Positions 25,376-33,665 of a stretch of DNA of 64,000 nt are shown here, in pieces. The first letter of the stretch is position 1. The number at the start of each line of letters is the position of its first letter. The translations under genes were made by a program, and so were the position numbers. This DNA is from RBG-16-66-20 sp036560705 (GTDB lineage Bacteria > Pseudomonadota > Gammaproteobacteria > Burkholderiales > SG8-39). The notes below the pieces were generated by a model, which was not told the DNA's origin, searched no databases, and saw only the letters and a program-made list of their open reading frames with translations. The stretch spans positions 1-64,000 of the forward strand of contig DATBQR010000058.1 in NCBI GenBank assembly GCA_036560705.1, written 5' to 3'.

Positions 25376-25390
25376 GCACGTCGTGTGCCA
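25376..25390 (-). promoter_or_regulatory. Sigma-54 promoter of the porin-glnK-amtB operon
   Basis: Minus strand reads TGGCAC-ACGAC-GTGCT, against the consensus TGGCAC-N5-TTGCA. The invariant GG and GC are 10 bp apart as required. Transcription would start near 25364, 29 bases before the porin ATG and its GGAGA ribosome site. Confidence 0.75.
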
Positions 25391-25451
25391 GGTGTTTTAA
25401 GATGAACAATCAACCGCTTAGAGTCGCTGTATCGGAGAGCGCCGGATAGAA

Positions 25452-25468
25452 TGCACCGGGATAGGGCG
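25452..25468 (-). promoter_or_regulatory. NtrC-like enhancer site, promoter-proximal
   Basis: TGCACC-GGGAT-AGGGCG on the plus strand; the left half is perfect against TGCACC-N5-GGTGCA and the right half is weak. It lies about 90-105 bp upstream of the predicted start, a normal distance for NtrC enhancers. Confidence 0.4.
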
Positions 25469-25482
25469 TCTGCGCGGCGGTG

Positions 25483-25499
25483 TGCTCGACGCAGGTGCA
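25483..25499 (-). promoter_or_regulatory. NtrC-like enhancer site, promoter-distal
   Basis: TGCTCG-ACGCA-GGTGCA on the plus strand; the right half is perfect, the left half keeps four of six bases. It is 31 bp (three helical turns) from the other site, so NtrC dimers could stack on one face of the DNA. Confidence 0.45.
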
Positions 25500-25547
25500 A
25501 TCAGGCGGCCAAGCCATATTTATCGAGATGTCTGTACGCTAGCCGGC

Positions 25548-25799
25548 GTGGCCGACCGCAATCCGTTGGATGAACTGCGCGAGTTCCGGGATCGCGTTTC
25601 GGCTGCCTTGCGCGCCTCGCCGGCACAAGACCTGGAAAAGAATCTGCACGCGCTCATGACGGCGTTTTTCGACCGTTTCGATCTCGCCGCGCGCGAGGAC
25701 CTCGAGGTCCACAGGAAGCTGCTGGAACGGGCGCAGGCCAAGCTGGTTGCGCTCGAGGCGCGCGTCGCCGAGCTGGAAGCCCGCAAGCCCCGCGCGTAG
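25548..25799 (+). CDS. ubiK: UbiK-type ubiquinone accessory factor (YqiC/BMFP family)
   Basis: 83 aa from the GTG at 25548. The core DLEKNLHALMTAFFDRFDLAAREDLEVHRKLLERAQAKLVALEARVAELEA is the BMFP pattern, ending in a coiled coil. UbiK assists the Ubi complex in aerobic ubiquinone synthesis. The frame stays open back to a GTG at 25482, but those residues look unlike the family and overlap the NtrC-like site, so I prefer the later start. A TTG at 25563 is another option. Confidence 0.75.
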   Translation: MADRNPLDELREFRDRVSAALRASPAQDLEKNLHALMTAFFDRFDLAAREDLEVHRKLLERAQAKLVALEARVAELEARKPRA

Positions 25800-25861
25800 C
25801 TCGTACGTAGCCGCACGTAAACCCGAACTCCCTGTGCTGCGTTCTTCGCAGTGGAGGAACA

Positions 25862-27361
25862 ATGTCGCTTGCAACCGTGGCGAGCCGCGCGCTCGCGGGG
25901 ATAGATGCGCCCGAAGTGGCCGTGGAAGTCCACCTCGGGCCGGGGCTGCCCTCGTTCACCATCGTCGGGCTCGCCGACACCGAGGTGCGCGAGGCGAAGG
26001 ATCGCGTGCGCGCCGCGCTCAATCACACCCAGTTCGAGTTTCCCGCGCGTCGCATCACCGTCAATCTGGCGCCGGCCGACTTGCCCAAGGATTCCGGCCG
26101 CTTCGACTTGCCGATCGCGCTCGGCATTCTGGCGGCGAGCGGCCAGATAACCCCGGAGGCGCTGGCAGCGCACGAATTCGCGGGAGAGCTTTCGCTCACG
26201 GGCGAACTGCGGCCGGTGCGCGGCGCTCTTGCCATGGCGCTTCAGGCGCGCGCCTCCGGGCGCGCGTTCGTGGTGCCCGAGCGCAATGCGCCGCAGGCGG
26301 CGCTCGCCGAAGGGGCGCACATCCTTCCCGCAAGGACGCTGCTGGAAGTGGTGGCGCACCTGTGTGGCGAAGCGAAGCTGCCGCGTTTCGAGGCAGCGGT
26401 GTATGTCCCAGCGCACGCCTACCCGGATTTTTGCGAGGTAAAAGGCCAGCCGCAGGCCAAGCGCGCGCTCGAAGTCGCAGCCGCGGGCGGGCACAGCGTG
26501 CTGATGATCGGACCGCCCGGCACGGGCAAATCGATGCTCGCGGCGCGCTTTCCGGGAATCCTGCCGCCGATGAACGAGACCGAGGCGCTGGAAGTGGCGG
26601 CGATCCACTCGGTGTCCGCCGCCGGCTTCGAGGCGGCGCACTGGGGCGAGCGGCCTTACCGTTCGCCGCACCACAGCGCCTCGGGCGCAGCAATGGTCGG
26701 CGGCGGACACCTGCCGCGCCCGGGCGAGATTTCCCTCGCCCATCGCGGCGTGCTGTTTCTGGACGAACTGCCGGAATTCGACCGCGACGTGCTGGAGTCG
26801 CTGCGCGAGCCGCTTGAATCGGGCCGCGTATCGATCTCGCGGGCTGCGCGCCAGTCGCAGTTCCCGGCGCGTTTCCAGTTGGTCGCGGCCATGAACCCCT
26901 GCCCCTGCGGCCACTGCGGGTCGCCTGCCGGCCGCTGCCGCTGCACGCCCGAGCGCATCGCGCGCTATCGCGGCCGCGTTTCGGGACCGCTTGCCGACCG
27001 CGTCGACATCAAGCTGGAAGTTCCGGCGCCGCGCGATGCCGACCTGATGACTCCCGGCGCCACCGAATCCAGCGAAACGATCAGGCAGCGCGTTCTGGGC
27101 GCGCACCGGCGCCAGTTGGATCGGCAGGGAACACCCAACGCCTTGCTCGGCACGCGCGAGATCGACAAGCATTGCTGTACCGACAAGGAAGGCGATCAGC
27201 TGCTGCGGCATGCGCTTGCCAGGCTGCTGCTCTCCGCCCGCGCCTATCACCGAGTGCTGCGCGTGGCGCGGACGATTGCGGATATCACCGGCGAAGCGGC
27301 CATCGGCGCTGCGCATATTGCGGAAGCTATCCAGTACCGGCGGCTGGACGCCAGTTTTTGA
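25862..27361 (+). CDS. comM: YifB/ComM family magnesium chelatase-like AAA+ ATPase
   Basis: 499 aa. The N-terminal ChlI domain (VEVHLGPGLPSFTIVGLADTEVREAKDRV) is followed by Walker A MIGPPGTGKSM, Walker B GVLFLDELPEF and the C-terminal Mg-chelatase domain. The Cys-rich MNPCPCGHCGSPAGRCRC segment is normal for the family. ComM is a branch-migration helicase used in natural transformation in Vibrio and Haemophilus; many bacteria not known to be competent also carry it. SD-like GGAGG precedes the ATG. Confidence 0.92.
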   Translation: MSLATVASRALAGIDAPEVAVEVHLGPGLPSFTIVGLADTEVREAKDRVRAALNHTQFEFPARRITVNLAPADLPKDSGRFDLPIALGILAASGQITPEALAAHEFAGELSLTGELRPVRGALAMALQARASGRAFVVPERNAPQAALAEGAHILPARTLLEVVAHLCGEAKLPRFEAAVYVPAHAYPDFCEVKGQPQAKRALEVAAAGGHSVLMIGPPGTGKSMLAARFPGILPPMNETEALEVAAIHSVSAAGFEAAHWGERPYRSPHHSASGAAMVGGGHLPRPGEISLAHRGVLFLDELPEFDRDVLESLREPLESGRVSISRAARQSQFPARFQLVAAMNPCPCGHCGSPAGRCRCTPERIARYRGRVSGPLADRVDIKLEVPAPRDADLMTPGATESSETIRQRVLGAHRRQLDRQGTPNALLGTREIDKHCCTDKEGDQLLRHALARLLLSARAYHRVLRVARTIADITGEAAIGAAHIAEAIQYRRLDASF

Positions 27362-27378
27362 AGTTATAGTCGTTCCCG

Positions 27379-28185
27379 ATGGCTACGTATGCGATCGGCG
27401 ACGTGCAGGGCTGCCACGACGAGCTGCAGACACTGCTCGAGCGCGTGGGCTTCGATCGTGGGCGCGACCGGCTGTGGTTCGTCGGCGACCTGGTCAACCG
27501 CGGGCCGAAGTCGCTGGAGGTACTGCGATTCGTCAGGGAACTGGGCGATCGAGCGGTGGTGGTGCTCGGCAACCACGACCTGCATCTGCTGACCCAGCAC
27601 GAAGGTTTCGAGCGCAAGCGTAAGGACGACACTTTTGATGATGTTCTTGGCGCGGCGGATGCGGGCGAATTGGTGGATTGGGTGCGCACCCGGCCGATGA
27701 TGCACGTAGAGGGAGATTTTGTGATGGTGCATGCGGGGCTCCTGCCGCAATGGTCCATCGAGAAATCGGCCTTGCTGGCGCGCGAAGTCGAGCGGGCACT
27801 ACGCGCCCCGAACTACCGCGACTTCCTCGCCAACATGTACGGCAGCAAGCCCGAGCGCTGGGATGATGCGCTTTCAGGCTGGGACCGGCTGCGCGTCATC
27901 GTCAACGCGATGACCCGCATGCGTTTTTGCTCGGCTGACGGCGCCATGGAATTCCGTTCGAACGGTGTCGAACCCCCTGCCGGATACCTACCCTGGTATC
28001 AGGCAAGAGAAGACGGCAAGGCCATCGTGTTCGGGCACTGGTCGGCGCAGGGGCTCAAGCTCACCGAACGCATTGCAGCGCTCGATTCGGGCTGCGTCTG
28101 GGGCGGGGCGCTTAGCGCGCTGCGGCTTGAAGACCGGTGGCTGGCGCAGGTACCCTGCCACGGCTACAGGCCCGTTGGAGAATGA
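27379..28185 (+). CDS. apaH: Bis(5'-nucleosyl)-tetraphosphatase, symmetrical
   Basis: 268 aa metallophosphatase. The motifs GDVQGCHDEL, GDLVNRGPKSLEV and GNHDLH bind the two metals. It splits Ap4A into two ADP and can also remove Np4 caps from RNA. It follows comM by 17 bp. Its stop overlaps the first of two possible starts of the next gene. Confidence 0.93.
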   Translation: MATYAIGDVQGCHDELQTLLERVGFDRGRDRLWFVGDLVNRGPKSLEVLRFVRELGDRAVVVLGNHDLHLLTQHEGFERKRKDDTFDDVLGAADAGELVDWVRTRPMMHVEGDFVMVHAGLLPQWSIEKSALLAREVERALRAPNYRDFLANMYGSKPERWDDALSGWDRLRVIVNAMTRMRFCSADGAMEFRSNGVEPPAGYLPWYQAREDGKAIVFGHWSAQGLKLTERIAALDSGCVWGGALSALRLEDRWLAQVPCHGYRPVGE

Positions 28186-28187
28186 TC

Positions 28188-28607
28188 ATGCGAGTTGCCC
28201 TGCTGATCATCGCTTTTGCCTCTAGTGCAGCATGCGGAGCGGAACCGCGCGTCAGCGGGCCGGACGCGAAGGCGATTCGTGCAGTCGTGCAGAGCCAACT
28301 CGATGCATTTGCAAGCGACGATGGCGCCAAGGCGTTTTCATATGCCGCACCCGGTATCCGCGGGAAATTCGGCAGTCCCGAAGTGTTCATGGCTGCGGTG
28401 CGCGAGGGCTATGCCGTTGTTTACCGCCCGGCATCGGTGAGTTTTCTGCCGGCGTACCGGGAGGACGGCGAAACCTTCCAGCCGGTACGAATGACGGATG
28501 ACGGCGGTCTGGTGTGGCTCGCGCTCTACAGGATGGAAAAGCAAAAAAGCGGGGTCTGGCGGATTGCGGGATGCAGTCTCGCGCGCGTCGCCGGCGCCTC
28601 GACCTAG
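28188..28607 (+). CDS. DUF4864 family exported protein
   Basis: 139 aa with a signal peptide (RVALLIIAFASSAACGAEP); the Cys at about residue 16 could be lipidated. The rest (AIRAVVQSQLDAFASDDGAKAFSYAAPGIRGKFGS) is the DUF4864 pattern, distantly like NTF2-fold proteins. GGAG is seven bases before the ATG at 28188 but only one before the ATG at 28182, so I use the later. Function unknown. Confidence 0.75.
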   Translation: MRVALLIIAFASSAACGAEPRVSGPDAKAIRAVVQSQLDAFASDDGAKAFSYAAPGIRGKFGSPEVFMAAVREGYAVVYRPASVSFLPAYREDGETFQPVRMTDDGGLVWLALYRMEKQKSGVWRIAGCSLARVAGAST

Positions 28608-28631
28608 CGCATCGGCCTAGCGTCTGGCCGG

Positions 28632-29567
28632 CTAGAGCGGCGAAGAACCAAAGGCTTTCTTGTAGCGCGCAGCGATTTCATCGCGCGATAGGGCGTGATT
28701 CTGCGCGCCGCGATGCGCGATCTTGATCGAGCCCATCACCGAGGCGAGGCGCCCCGTGCTCGGCCAGTCCCAGCCGTGCGAGATGCCGTAGAGCAGCCCT
28801 GCGCGATACGCGTCGCCGCAGCCGGTAGGGTCGAGCACGGCATCAGCCGCCACGCAGGCGATCTCATGGCGCTTGCCGCCGGCGAAGATCACCGAGCCCT
28901 GCCCGCCCAGCGTCAGTACCAACGCCTTCAGGCCGCGCGCAAGTTCTTCGAGCTTCTTGCCGGTTTTCTCCTCCAGCAGCTTGCCCTCGTAGTCGTTGAC
29001 CGCGAGGTAGGAGGCCAGCTTCACCATTTCCATCAGTTCCTCGCCGGAGAACATCGGCAGTCCCTGCCCCGGATCGAAGATCAGCGGAATGCCGTGCGCG
29101 GCGCACTGGCGTGAATGCTGCTGCATGCCCTCCTTGCCGTCCGGGCCGACGATCGCCAGCGTGGCGCCCAGTTCGGGGCCGATCCGGTTCTCGTGGGAGT
29201 GGTTCATCGCCCCGGGATGGAAGGCGATGATCTGGTTGTTGTCCAGATCGGTGGTGATGAACGCTTGTGCGGTGAATTGTCCGGAGATGCGCTTGAGCAA
29301 TCCGGCGCCGATGCCGAGCTGTTGAAGCCGCTCGAGGTAGGGCGCGATGTCGTCGCCCACGGTGGCCATCAGCAGCGGCTCATCTTCAAGCAGCTTCAGG
29401 TTGTAGGCGATGTTGCCGGCGGTGCCGCCGAATTCGCGGCGCATCTCCGGCGTGAGGAAGCAGACGTTCAGGATGTGCAACTGATCGGCGAGCAGGTGAT
29501 TCCGGAAGCGGTCCGGAAATACCATGATCGTGTCGTAGGCGATGGAGCCGGTGACGAGCGTCTTCAA
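28632..29567 (-). CDS. PfkB-family carbohydrate/nucleoside kinase
   Basis: 311 aa. The PfkB signature 2 is DPTGCGDAYRAGLLYG with the catalytic Asp, and FGGTAGNIAYNLKLL is the N-terminal substrate region, which resembles adenosine kinases. ATP would phosphorylate a sugar or nucleoside. No ATG fits; a TTG at 29567 precedes the first conserved strand LKTLVTGSIAYD, with AGGGA about ten bases upstream. It is downstream of the zinc-ribbon gene (16 bp). The substrate is undecided. Confidence 0.82.
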   Translation of the reverse strand: MKTLVTGSIAYDTIMVFPDRFRNHLLADQLHILNVCFLTPEMRREFGGTAGNIAYNLKLLEDEPLLMATVGDDIAPYLERLQQLGIGAGLLKRISGQFTAQAFITTDLDNNQIIAFHPGAMNHSHENRIGPELGATLAIVGPDGKEGMQQHSRQCAAHGIPLIFDPGQGLPMFSGEELMEMVKLASYLAVNDYEGKLLEEKTGKKLEELARGLKALVLTLGGQGSVIFAGGKRHEIACVAADAVLDPTGCGDAYRAGLLYGISHGWDWPSTGRLASVMGSIKIAHRGAQNHALSRDEIAARYKKAFGSSPL

Positions 29568-29583
29568 GATGAGCGTTTCCCTG

Positions 29584-30360
29584 TCATGGAAAGAAGAGGT
29601 ACATCCGGTAACCAACGGCGCGCAGGCCGCTGGTGTCGATGAATACCCGCAGCGCGACGTCGACGCCGGCGCCGATGCCCTGCGCGATCTGTTCCCTGGG
29701 GGCGCCGGCAAGGTAGTCGGCCGGCAGGAGCACGCGCCGCGCCACGGCCTCGTCGCGCTCATCGGTCAGGGTCAGCTCGAGAGCAGGATATTCCTGGGCG
29801 AACTGCGCCTGGTTGCGCAATACGGCGTTCAACACGATTACGTTGTCGCGCCGGCCGTCGGCCTGCAGGTCGGAGGATTCGATCGCCATCAGCTTGGGCC
29901 TGCGCGGCAGCTTGAGGTCGCACTTGAGCTTCGCGCAGGCCATGTTGAGGAACGGGCGCGTCTCGGGGAACCAAACGGCGATGTCGGTGCGAAAGTAATG
30001 CGCGGCCTGCGCCGCAAGCATGAACAGCGCAAGCAGCGCACCGAATGCCCAGACGAACCGGCGCTTCGGCCGCGACTCCTCATCGTCCAGGAATTCCGCA
30101 ACCGGCACGTCTTCGTTCGCCGCATCGCCTGCGCCGGCGAGCGGCGTCTTGCGGGATGCCTCGAACAGCCCGAGCTGGGGCGAGGGTTCGGCCTCGGCCA
30201 CCGCATTCTGCGAGGCCGCGCCCTCCGCGACCAGCGCAGCGACGCCGTCGAACACATTGGCGCACTTGCCGCAACGCACCTTGCCGCCACGCGCCGAGAG
30301 TTGCGCAGGCTGTACGCGAAATGCGGTGCCGCAGTTCGGACAACGCGTCATGAGGTTCAT
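29584..30360 (-). CDS. MJ0042 zinc-ribbon and DUF3426 membrane protein
   Basis: 258 aa. An N-terminal zinc ribbon uses Cys7, Cys10, Cys30 and Cys33 (CPNCG...CGKC). An acidic linker, one membrane helix (about 103-122) and a periplasmic DUF3426 domain follow. This is a betaproteobacterial family found after prmA; function unknown. The start at 30360 lies eight bases after AAGGA. The ribosome site and start are inside one copy of a 20 bp direct repeat shared with the end of prmA. Confidence 0.82.
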   Translation of the reverse strand: MNLMTRCPNCGTAFRVQPAQLSARGGKVRCGKCANVFDGVAALVAEGAASQNAVAEAEPSPQLGLFEASRKTPLAGAGDAANEDVPVAEFLDDEESRPKRRFVWAFGALLALFMLAAQAAHYFRTDIAVWFPETRPFLNMACAKLKCDLKLPRRPKLMAIESSDLQADGRRDNVIVLNAVLRNQAQFAQEYPALELTLTDERDEAVARRVLLPADYLAGAPREQIAQGIGAGVDVALRVFIDTSGLRAVGYRMYLFFP

Positions 30361-30408
30361 CGACGCGTTCCTTGTCGTCGCGTCGTGGGGTTCATCGACG
30401 CGTTCCTT
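30354..30408. repeat. Pair of exact 20 bp direct repeats, 35 bp apart
   Basis: GGTTCATCGACGCGTTCCTT occurs at 30354-30373 and 30389-30408. One copy holds the ribosome site and first codon of the zinc-ribbon gene, the other the last codons and stop of prmA. A local duplication that gave the downstream gene its own AAGGA and ATG would explain it. Confidence 0.9.
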
Positions 30409-31243
30409 CCACTAACGCCCATCCCTCTTCGATCGTGCTGACGGCGGTGTCAAAATCCCGCGCATAGGCCGCGATCACTTCCGCAGCCTGCGACTCGAGG
30501 ATACCGGAGAGCGCGATGCGGCCGTCGCGGCGCGTGTACGCGGCAAGCAGCGGCTCCAGGGCGATGAGCGGACCGGCGAGGATGTTGGCGACGACCAAGT
30601 CGTAGGTTCCCGGAAGAAGGGACTCCGGCGCCGCCAGCTGCAGGGCGACGCCATTGTCGTTCGCATTCGCCGCCGCCGTCTCGAGCGCCTGCGGATCGAT
30701 GTCCACGGCTGAGATTTCTCCCGCGCCGAGCTTTGCGGCGACGATGGCCAATATACCCGAGCCGCACCCATAGTCCAGCACGCGGTCTCCCCTGCGGACA
30801 TTTTCCTCGAGAAACCGCAGGACCAGGCGCGTGCTGACATGACTGCCGGTCCCGAACGCCAGCCCCGGATCCAGCCGTACCGCGATCGCGGCGCGATCGG
30901 GCGGCGTATGCCAGCTCGGCACGATCCAGAGGCGGTCGGAGACGCAAACCGGGCCGAACTGCGACTGCGAGCGCCGCACCCAGTCTTGCTCTTCGACCGG
31001 CGCCACGATGAACCCGGGCGGCGCGATCGCGGCAATCGCGGCGGCTGCGGCAACGAGCGCGGCCGGATCGGCCGCCGCGGAGGCAAGCGCGATGACGCGC
31101 ATGCGGTCGCCGGGTTCAAGCGTGGCAGGGTCGTCCGACGTTGACTCGAGGGAGACCGATTCAGCGCCCGCTTCCAGCAACGCCTCGGACAGCGCTTCTG
31201 CCTGCGCCGGGTCCAGCTCGAGCGCGATCGAGAGCCAGGCCAC
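30392..31243 (-). CDS. prmA: Ribosomal protein L11 methyltransferase
   Basis: 283 aa. The N-terminal recognition domain is followed by GLAFGTGSHVSTRLVLRFLE and the SAM-binding motif VLDYGCGSGILAIVAAKLGA; VVANILAGPLIAL is the catalytic-domain NPPY-like motif. It methylates L11 of the ribosome. It lies four bases after accC on the same strand, the usual betaproteobacterial order accB-accC-prmA. Confidence 0.93.
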   Translation of the reverse strand: MAWLSIALELDPAQAEALSEALLEAGAESVSLESTSDDPATLEPGDRMRVIALASAAADPAALVAAAAAIAAIAPPGFIVAPVEEQDWVRRSQSQFGPVCVSDRLWIVPSWHTPPDRAAIAVRLDPGLAFGTGSHVSTRLVLRFLEENVRRGDRVLDYGCGSGILAIVAAKLGAGEISAVDIDPQALETAAANANDNGVALQLAAPESLLPGTYDLVVANILAGPLIALEPLLAAYTRRDGRIALSGILESQAAEVIAAYARDFDTAVSTIEEGWALVEGTRR

Positions 31244-31247
31244 CGGG

Positions 31248-32606
31248 TTATTTCTTCTTCTTCGTCTCCTCGGCGAGCTTCTGCTCGAGGTAATGGATCG
31301 AGGTGCCGCCGCGCATGAAACGCAGGTCGTGCAGCAGCTCCAGGTGAAGCGGGATGTTGGTCTGGATGCCTTCGACCGCCATTTCGGAGAGGGCGATGCG
31401 CATGCGCCGGATCGCCTGCTCGCGCGTGGTGCCGTAGGCGATCACCTTGCCGACCATCGAGTCATAGTTCGGCGGCACCGTGTAGCCCGCGTAGACGTGC
31501 GTATCCACCCGGATGCCTGGCCCGCCCGGCGGGTGGTACGAGGTGATTCTTCCGGGAGAAGGCGTAAACCGGTAAGGATCCTCGGCGTTGATGCGGCATT
31601 CGATCGCGTGCCCGCGCAATTCGACGTCCTTCTGCCGGAAAGGGAGTTTTTCGCCGTTGGCGATGTGAATCTGCAGCTGCACGAGGTCCAGGCCGGTGAT
31701 CATCTCGGTTACCGGGTGTTCGACCTGCAGCCGGGTGTTCATCTCGATGAAATAAAACTCGCCCTGCTCGTAAAGAAACTCGAAAGTGCCGGCGCCGCGA
31801 TAGCCGATCTTGCGGCAGGCGTCGGCGCAGCGCTCGCCGATCCTGTCGCGCAGCTTCGCGGGCAGCTCCGGCGCGGGCGCCTCCTCGATGATCTTCTGGT
31901 GGCGCCGCTGCATCGAGCAATCGCGTTCGCCGAGGAATACCGCATTCTTGTGCTCGTCGGCGAGCACCTGGATCTCGATATGGCGCGGATTCTCGAGGAA
32001 TTTCTCCAGGTAGACGGTAGCGTTGCCGAATGCCGCGAGCGCCTCCTGGCGCGTGAGATTGACCGCGTTCAGCAGCGCCGCCTCGGTGTGCACCACGCGC
32101 ATGCCGCGCCCGCCGCCGCCGCCCGAGGCCTTGATGATCACGGGATAGCCGATCTTGCGCGCGATCTTGACGATTTCGGCGCCCTGCTCCGGCAGCGCGC
32201 CTTCCGAACCCGGCACCACGGGCACGCCCGCCTTGATCATCGCCTGCTTGGCGCTGACCTTGTCGCCCATGAGCCGGATGTTCTCCGGACGCGGGCCGAT
32301 GAAGACGAAACCGCTCGCCTCGACTTTTTCGGCGAAATCCGCGTTTTCGGAGAGAAAGCCGTAGCCGGGATGTATCGCCTCGGCGTCCGTCACTTCGGCG
32401 GCGCTGATGATTGCGGGGATGTTGAGGTAGCTCGCCGCGGCGGGCGCCGGACCGATGCACACCGACTCGTCGGCGAGCTTCACGTACTTCGCCTCGGTAT
32501 CCGCCTCGGAGTGCACCACCACCGTATGGATGCCGAGTTCGCGGCAGGCGCGCTGGATGCGCAGCGCGATCTCGCCGCGGTTGGCGATCAGGATTTTTTC
32601 GAACAT
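31248..32606 (-). CDS. accC: Acetyl-CoA carboxylase biotin carboxylase subunit
   Basis: 452 aa ATP-grasp enzyme. FEKILIANRGEIALRIQRACRELG, the Gly-rich ATP lid KASGGGGGRGMRVV and EMNTRLQVEHPVTE are all present. It carboxylates the biotin on AccB, the first half of malonyl-CoA synthesis. Its ATG directly follows the accB stop, with no spacer. Confidence 0.96.
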   Translation of the reverse strand: MFEKILIANRGEIALRIQRACRELGIHTVVVHSEADTEAKYVKLADESVCIGPAPAAASYLNIPAIISAAEVTDAEAIHPGYGFLSENADFAEKVEASGFVFIGPRPENIRLMGDKVSAKQAMIKAGVPVVPGSEGALPEQGAEIVKIARKIGYPVIIKASGGGGGRGMRVVHTEAALLNAVNLTRQEALAAFGNATVYLEKFLENPRHIEIQVLADEHKNAVFLGERDCSMQRRHQKIIEEAPAPELPAKLRDRIGERCADACRKIGYRGAGTFEFLYEQGEFYFIEMNTRLQVEHPVTEMITGLDLVQLQIHIANGEKLPFRQKDVELRGHAIECRINAEDPYRFTPSPGRITSYHPPGGPGIRVDTHVYAGYTVPPNYDSMVGKVIAYGTTREQAIRRMRIALSEMAVEGIQTNIPLHLELLHDLRFMRGGTSIHYLEQKLAEETKKKK

Positions 32607-33095
32607 CTAGCCGATGATGAACAGCGCTTGCCCGTATTCCACGGGCTGGCCATTCTCGACCAGGATTGCCTTGATCACGCCGGCGGCATCGGACTCGATT
32701 TCGTTCATCAGCTTCATCGCCTCGATGACGCAGATCGTCTCGCCTTCCTTGATCGTGGCGCCGACGTCGACGAAGGGCTTCGCGTCGGGCGAAGGCGCGC
32801 GGTAGAAGGTGCCCACCATGGGCGATTTGACGACGTGGCCCTCCGGTGCCGGAGGAGCGTCAGCGGCCGTCGCAGACGCTGCGGGAGTTGTCGATGCACG
32901 TCCCGCTGCCGGCGCGGCGCCGGTCCCGACGGGGGCTGTGATGCCGCCTGCGATCGCGGCGGGCGCCAGCGGGGTCACGTTGACCACCCCGCCGCGAGCG
33001 ATGCGGACGCGTTCTTCGCCTTCGGTGATCTCGAGTTCGGCGATGCCCGATTCCTGTACCAGGTCGATCAGCTTCTTCAGCTTGCGCAGGTCCAT
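32607..33095 (-). CDS. accB: Biotin carboxyl carrier protein of acetyl-CoA carboxylase
   Basis: 162 aa. N-terminal helix MDLRKLKKLIDLVQESGIAELEI, an Ala/Pro/Thr-rich hinge (about 40-86) and the biotinyl domain with Lys128 in EAMKLMN. The protruding-thumb sequence PSPDAKPFVDVG is kept. GGAG precedes the ATG by eight bases. It begins the accB-accC pair. Confidence 0.95.
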   Translation of the reverse strand: MDLRKLKKLIDLVQESGIAELEITEGEERVRIARGGVVNVTPLAPAAIAGGITAPVGTGAAPAAGRASTTPAASATAADAPPAPEGHVVKSPMVGTFYRAPSPDAKPFVDVGATIKEGETICVIEAMKLMNEIESDAAGVIKAILVENGQPVEYGQALFIIG

Positions 33096-33110
33096 TCAGT
33101 TTTCTCCCCC

Positions 33111-33128
33111 GGCGGGAAGCCTCCCGCC
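33111..33128 (-). other. GC-rich hairpin between aroQ and accB
   Basis: GGCGGGA-agcc-TCCCGCC, a 7 bp perfect stem that ends just before the accB ribosome site. There is no T-run, so it is not a standard terminator; it may be a processing or attenuation element. Confidence 0.4.
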
Positions 33129-33149
33129 GCCCGGATCAGATGGCTCGAA

Positions 33150-33611
33150 TCAACTGCGGGCTTTCAGCCGCGCGATGGCGTAGTCGAGCGCGAGGTCATA
33201 GCCGCGGCTGCCCAGGCCGAGCACGCTGCCGACGGCGACCGCGGTGAAATGGGAATGGGCCCGCCACGGCTCGCGGGCGTGGATATTCGACAGGTGAACC
33301 TCGATGAACGGGATCTGCACCGCAGTCAGGGCATCGCGCAGGGCAACGCTCGAATAGGTAAACCCGGCGGGGTTGATGAGGATGAAGCCCACGCCCCCGG
33401 CTTTTGCCTGCTGGACGCGGTCCACCAGCACCCCTTCGTGGTTGGTCTGGAAGGCGTCGAGCCCTACCCCGGCCGCCTTCGCCGTCGCTTCAAGGCGCCG
33501 GTTGATGACGGTAAGCGTTTCCCGCCCGTAGATTTCCGGTTCCCGGGTGCCCAGCAGGTTCAGGTTCGGACCGTGGAGGACGAGGATCGACTTCGATTTT
33601 GACTTTTTCAT
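33150..33611 (-). CDS. aroQ: 3-dehydroquinate dehydratase, type II
   Basis: 153 aa. The active-site loop ILVLHGPNLNLLGTREPEIYG with the catalytic Tyr, then NPAGFTYSSVALRDAL and EVHLSNIHAREPWRAHSHF are diagnostic. Third step of the shikimate pathway. The ATG at 33611 gives the normal length; an ATG at 33635 adds eight residues, and neither has a clear ribosome site. aroQ before accBC is a usual proteobacterial order. Confidence 0.93.
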   Translation of the reverse strand: MKKSKSKSILVLHGPNLNLLGTREPEIYGRETLTVINRRLEATAKAAGVGLDAFQTNHEGVLVDRVQQAKAGGVGFILINPAGFTYSSVALRDALTAVQIPFIEVHLSNIHAREPWRAHSHFTAVAVGSVLGLGSRGYDLALDYAIARLKARS

Positions 33612-33665
33612 GGTTTTCGACGCAGAAGCCGGCATTTTAGCCGATTTTACATCCGCCCTCCCCGC

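Noticed and set aside
31008..33602. 864-codon open frame on the plus strand
   Set aside because: It is antisense to accC, accB, prmA and aroQ, all certain genes; no homology-like motif is seen.
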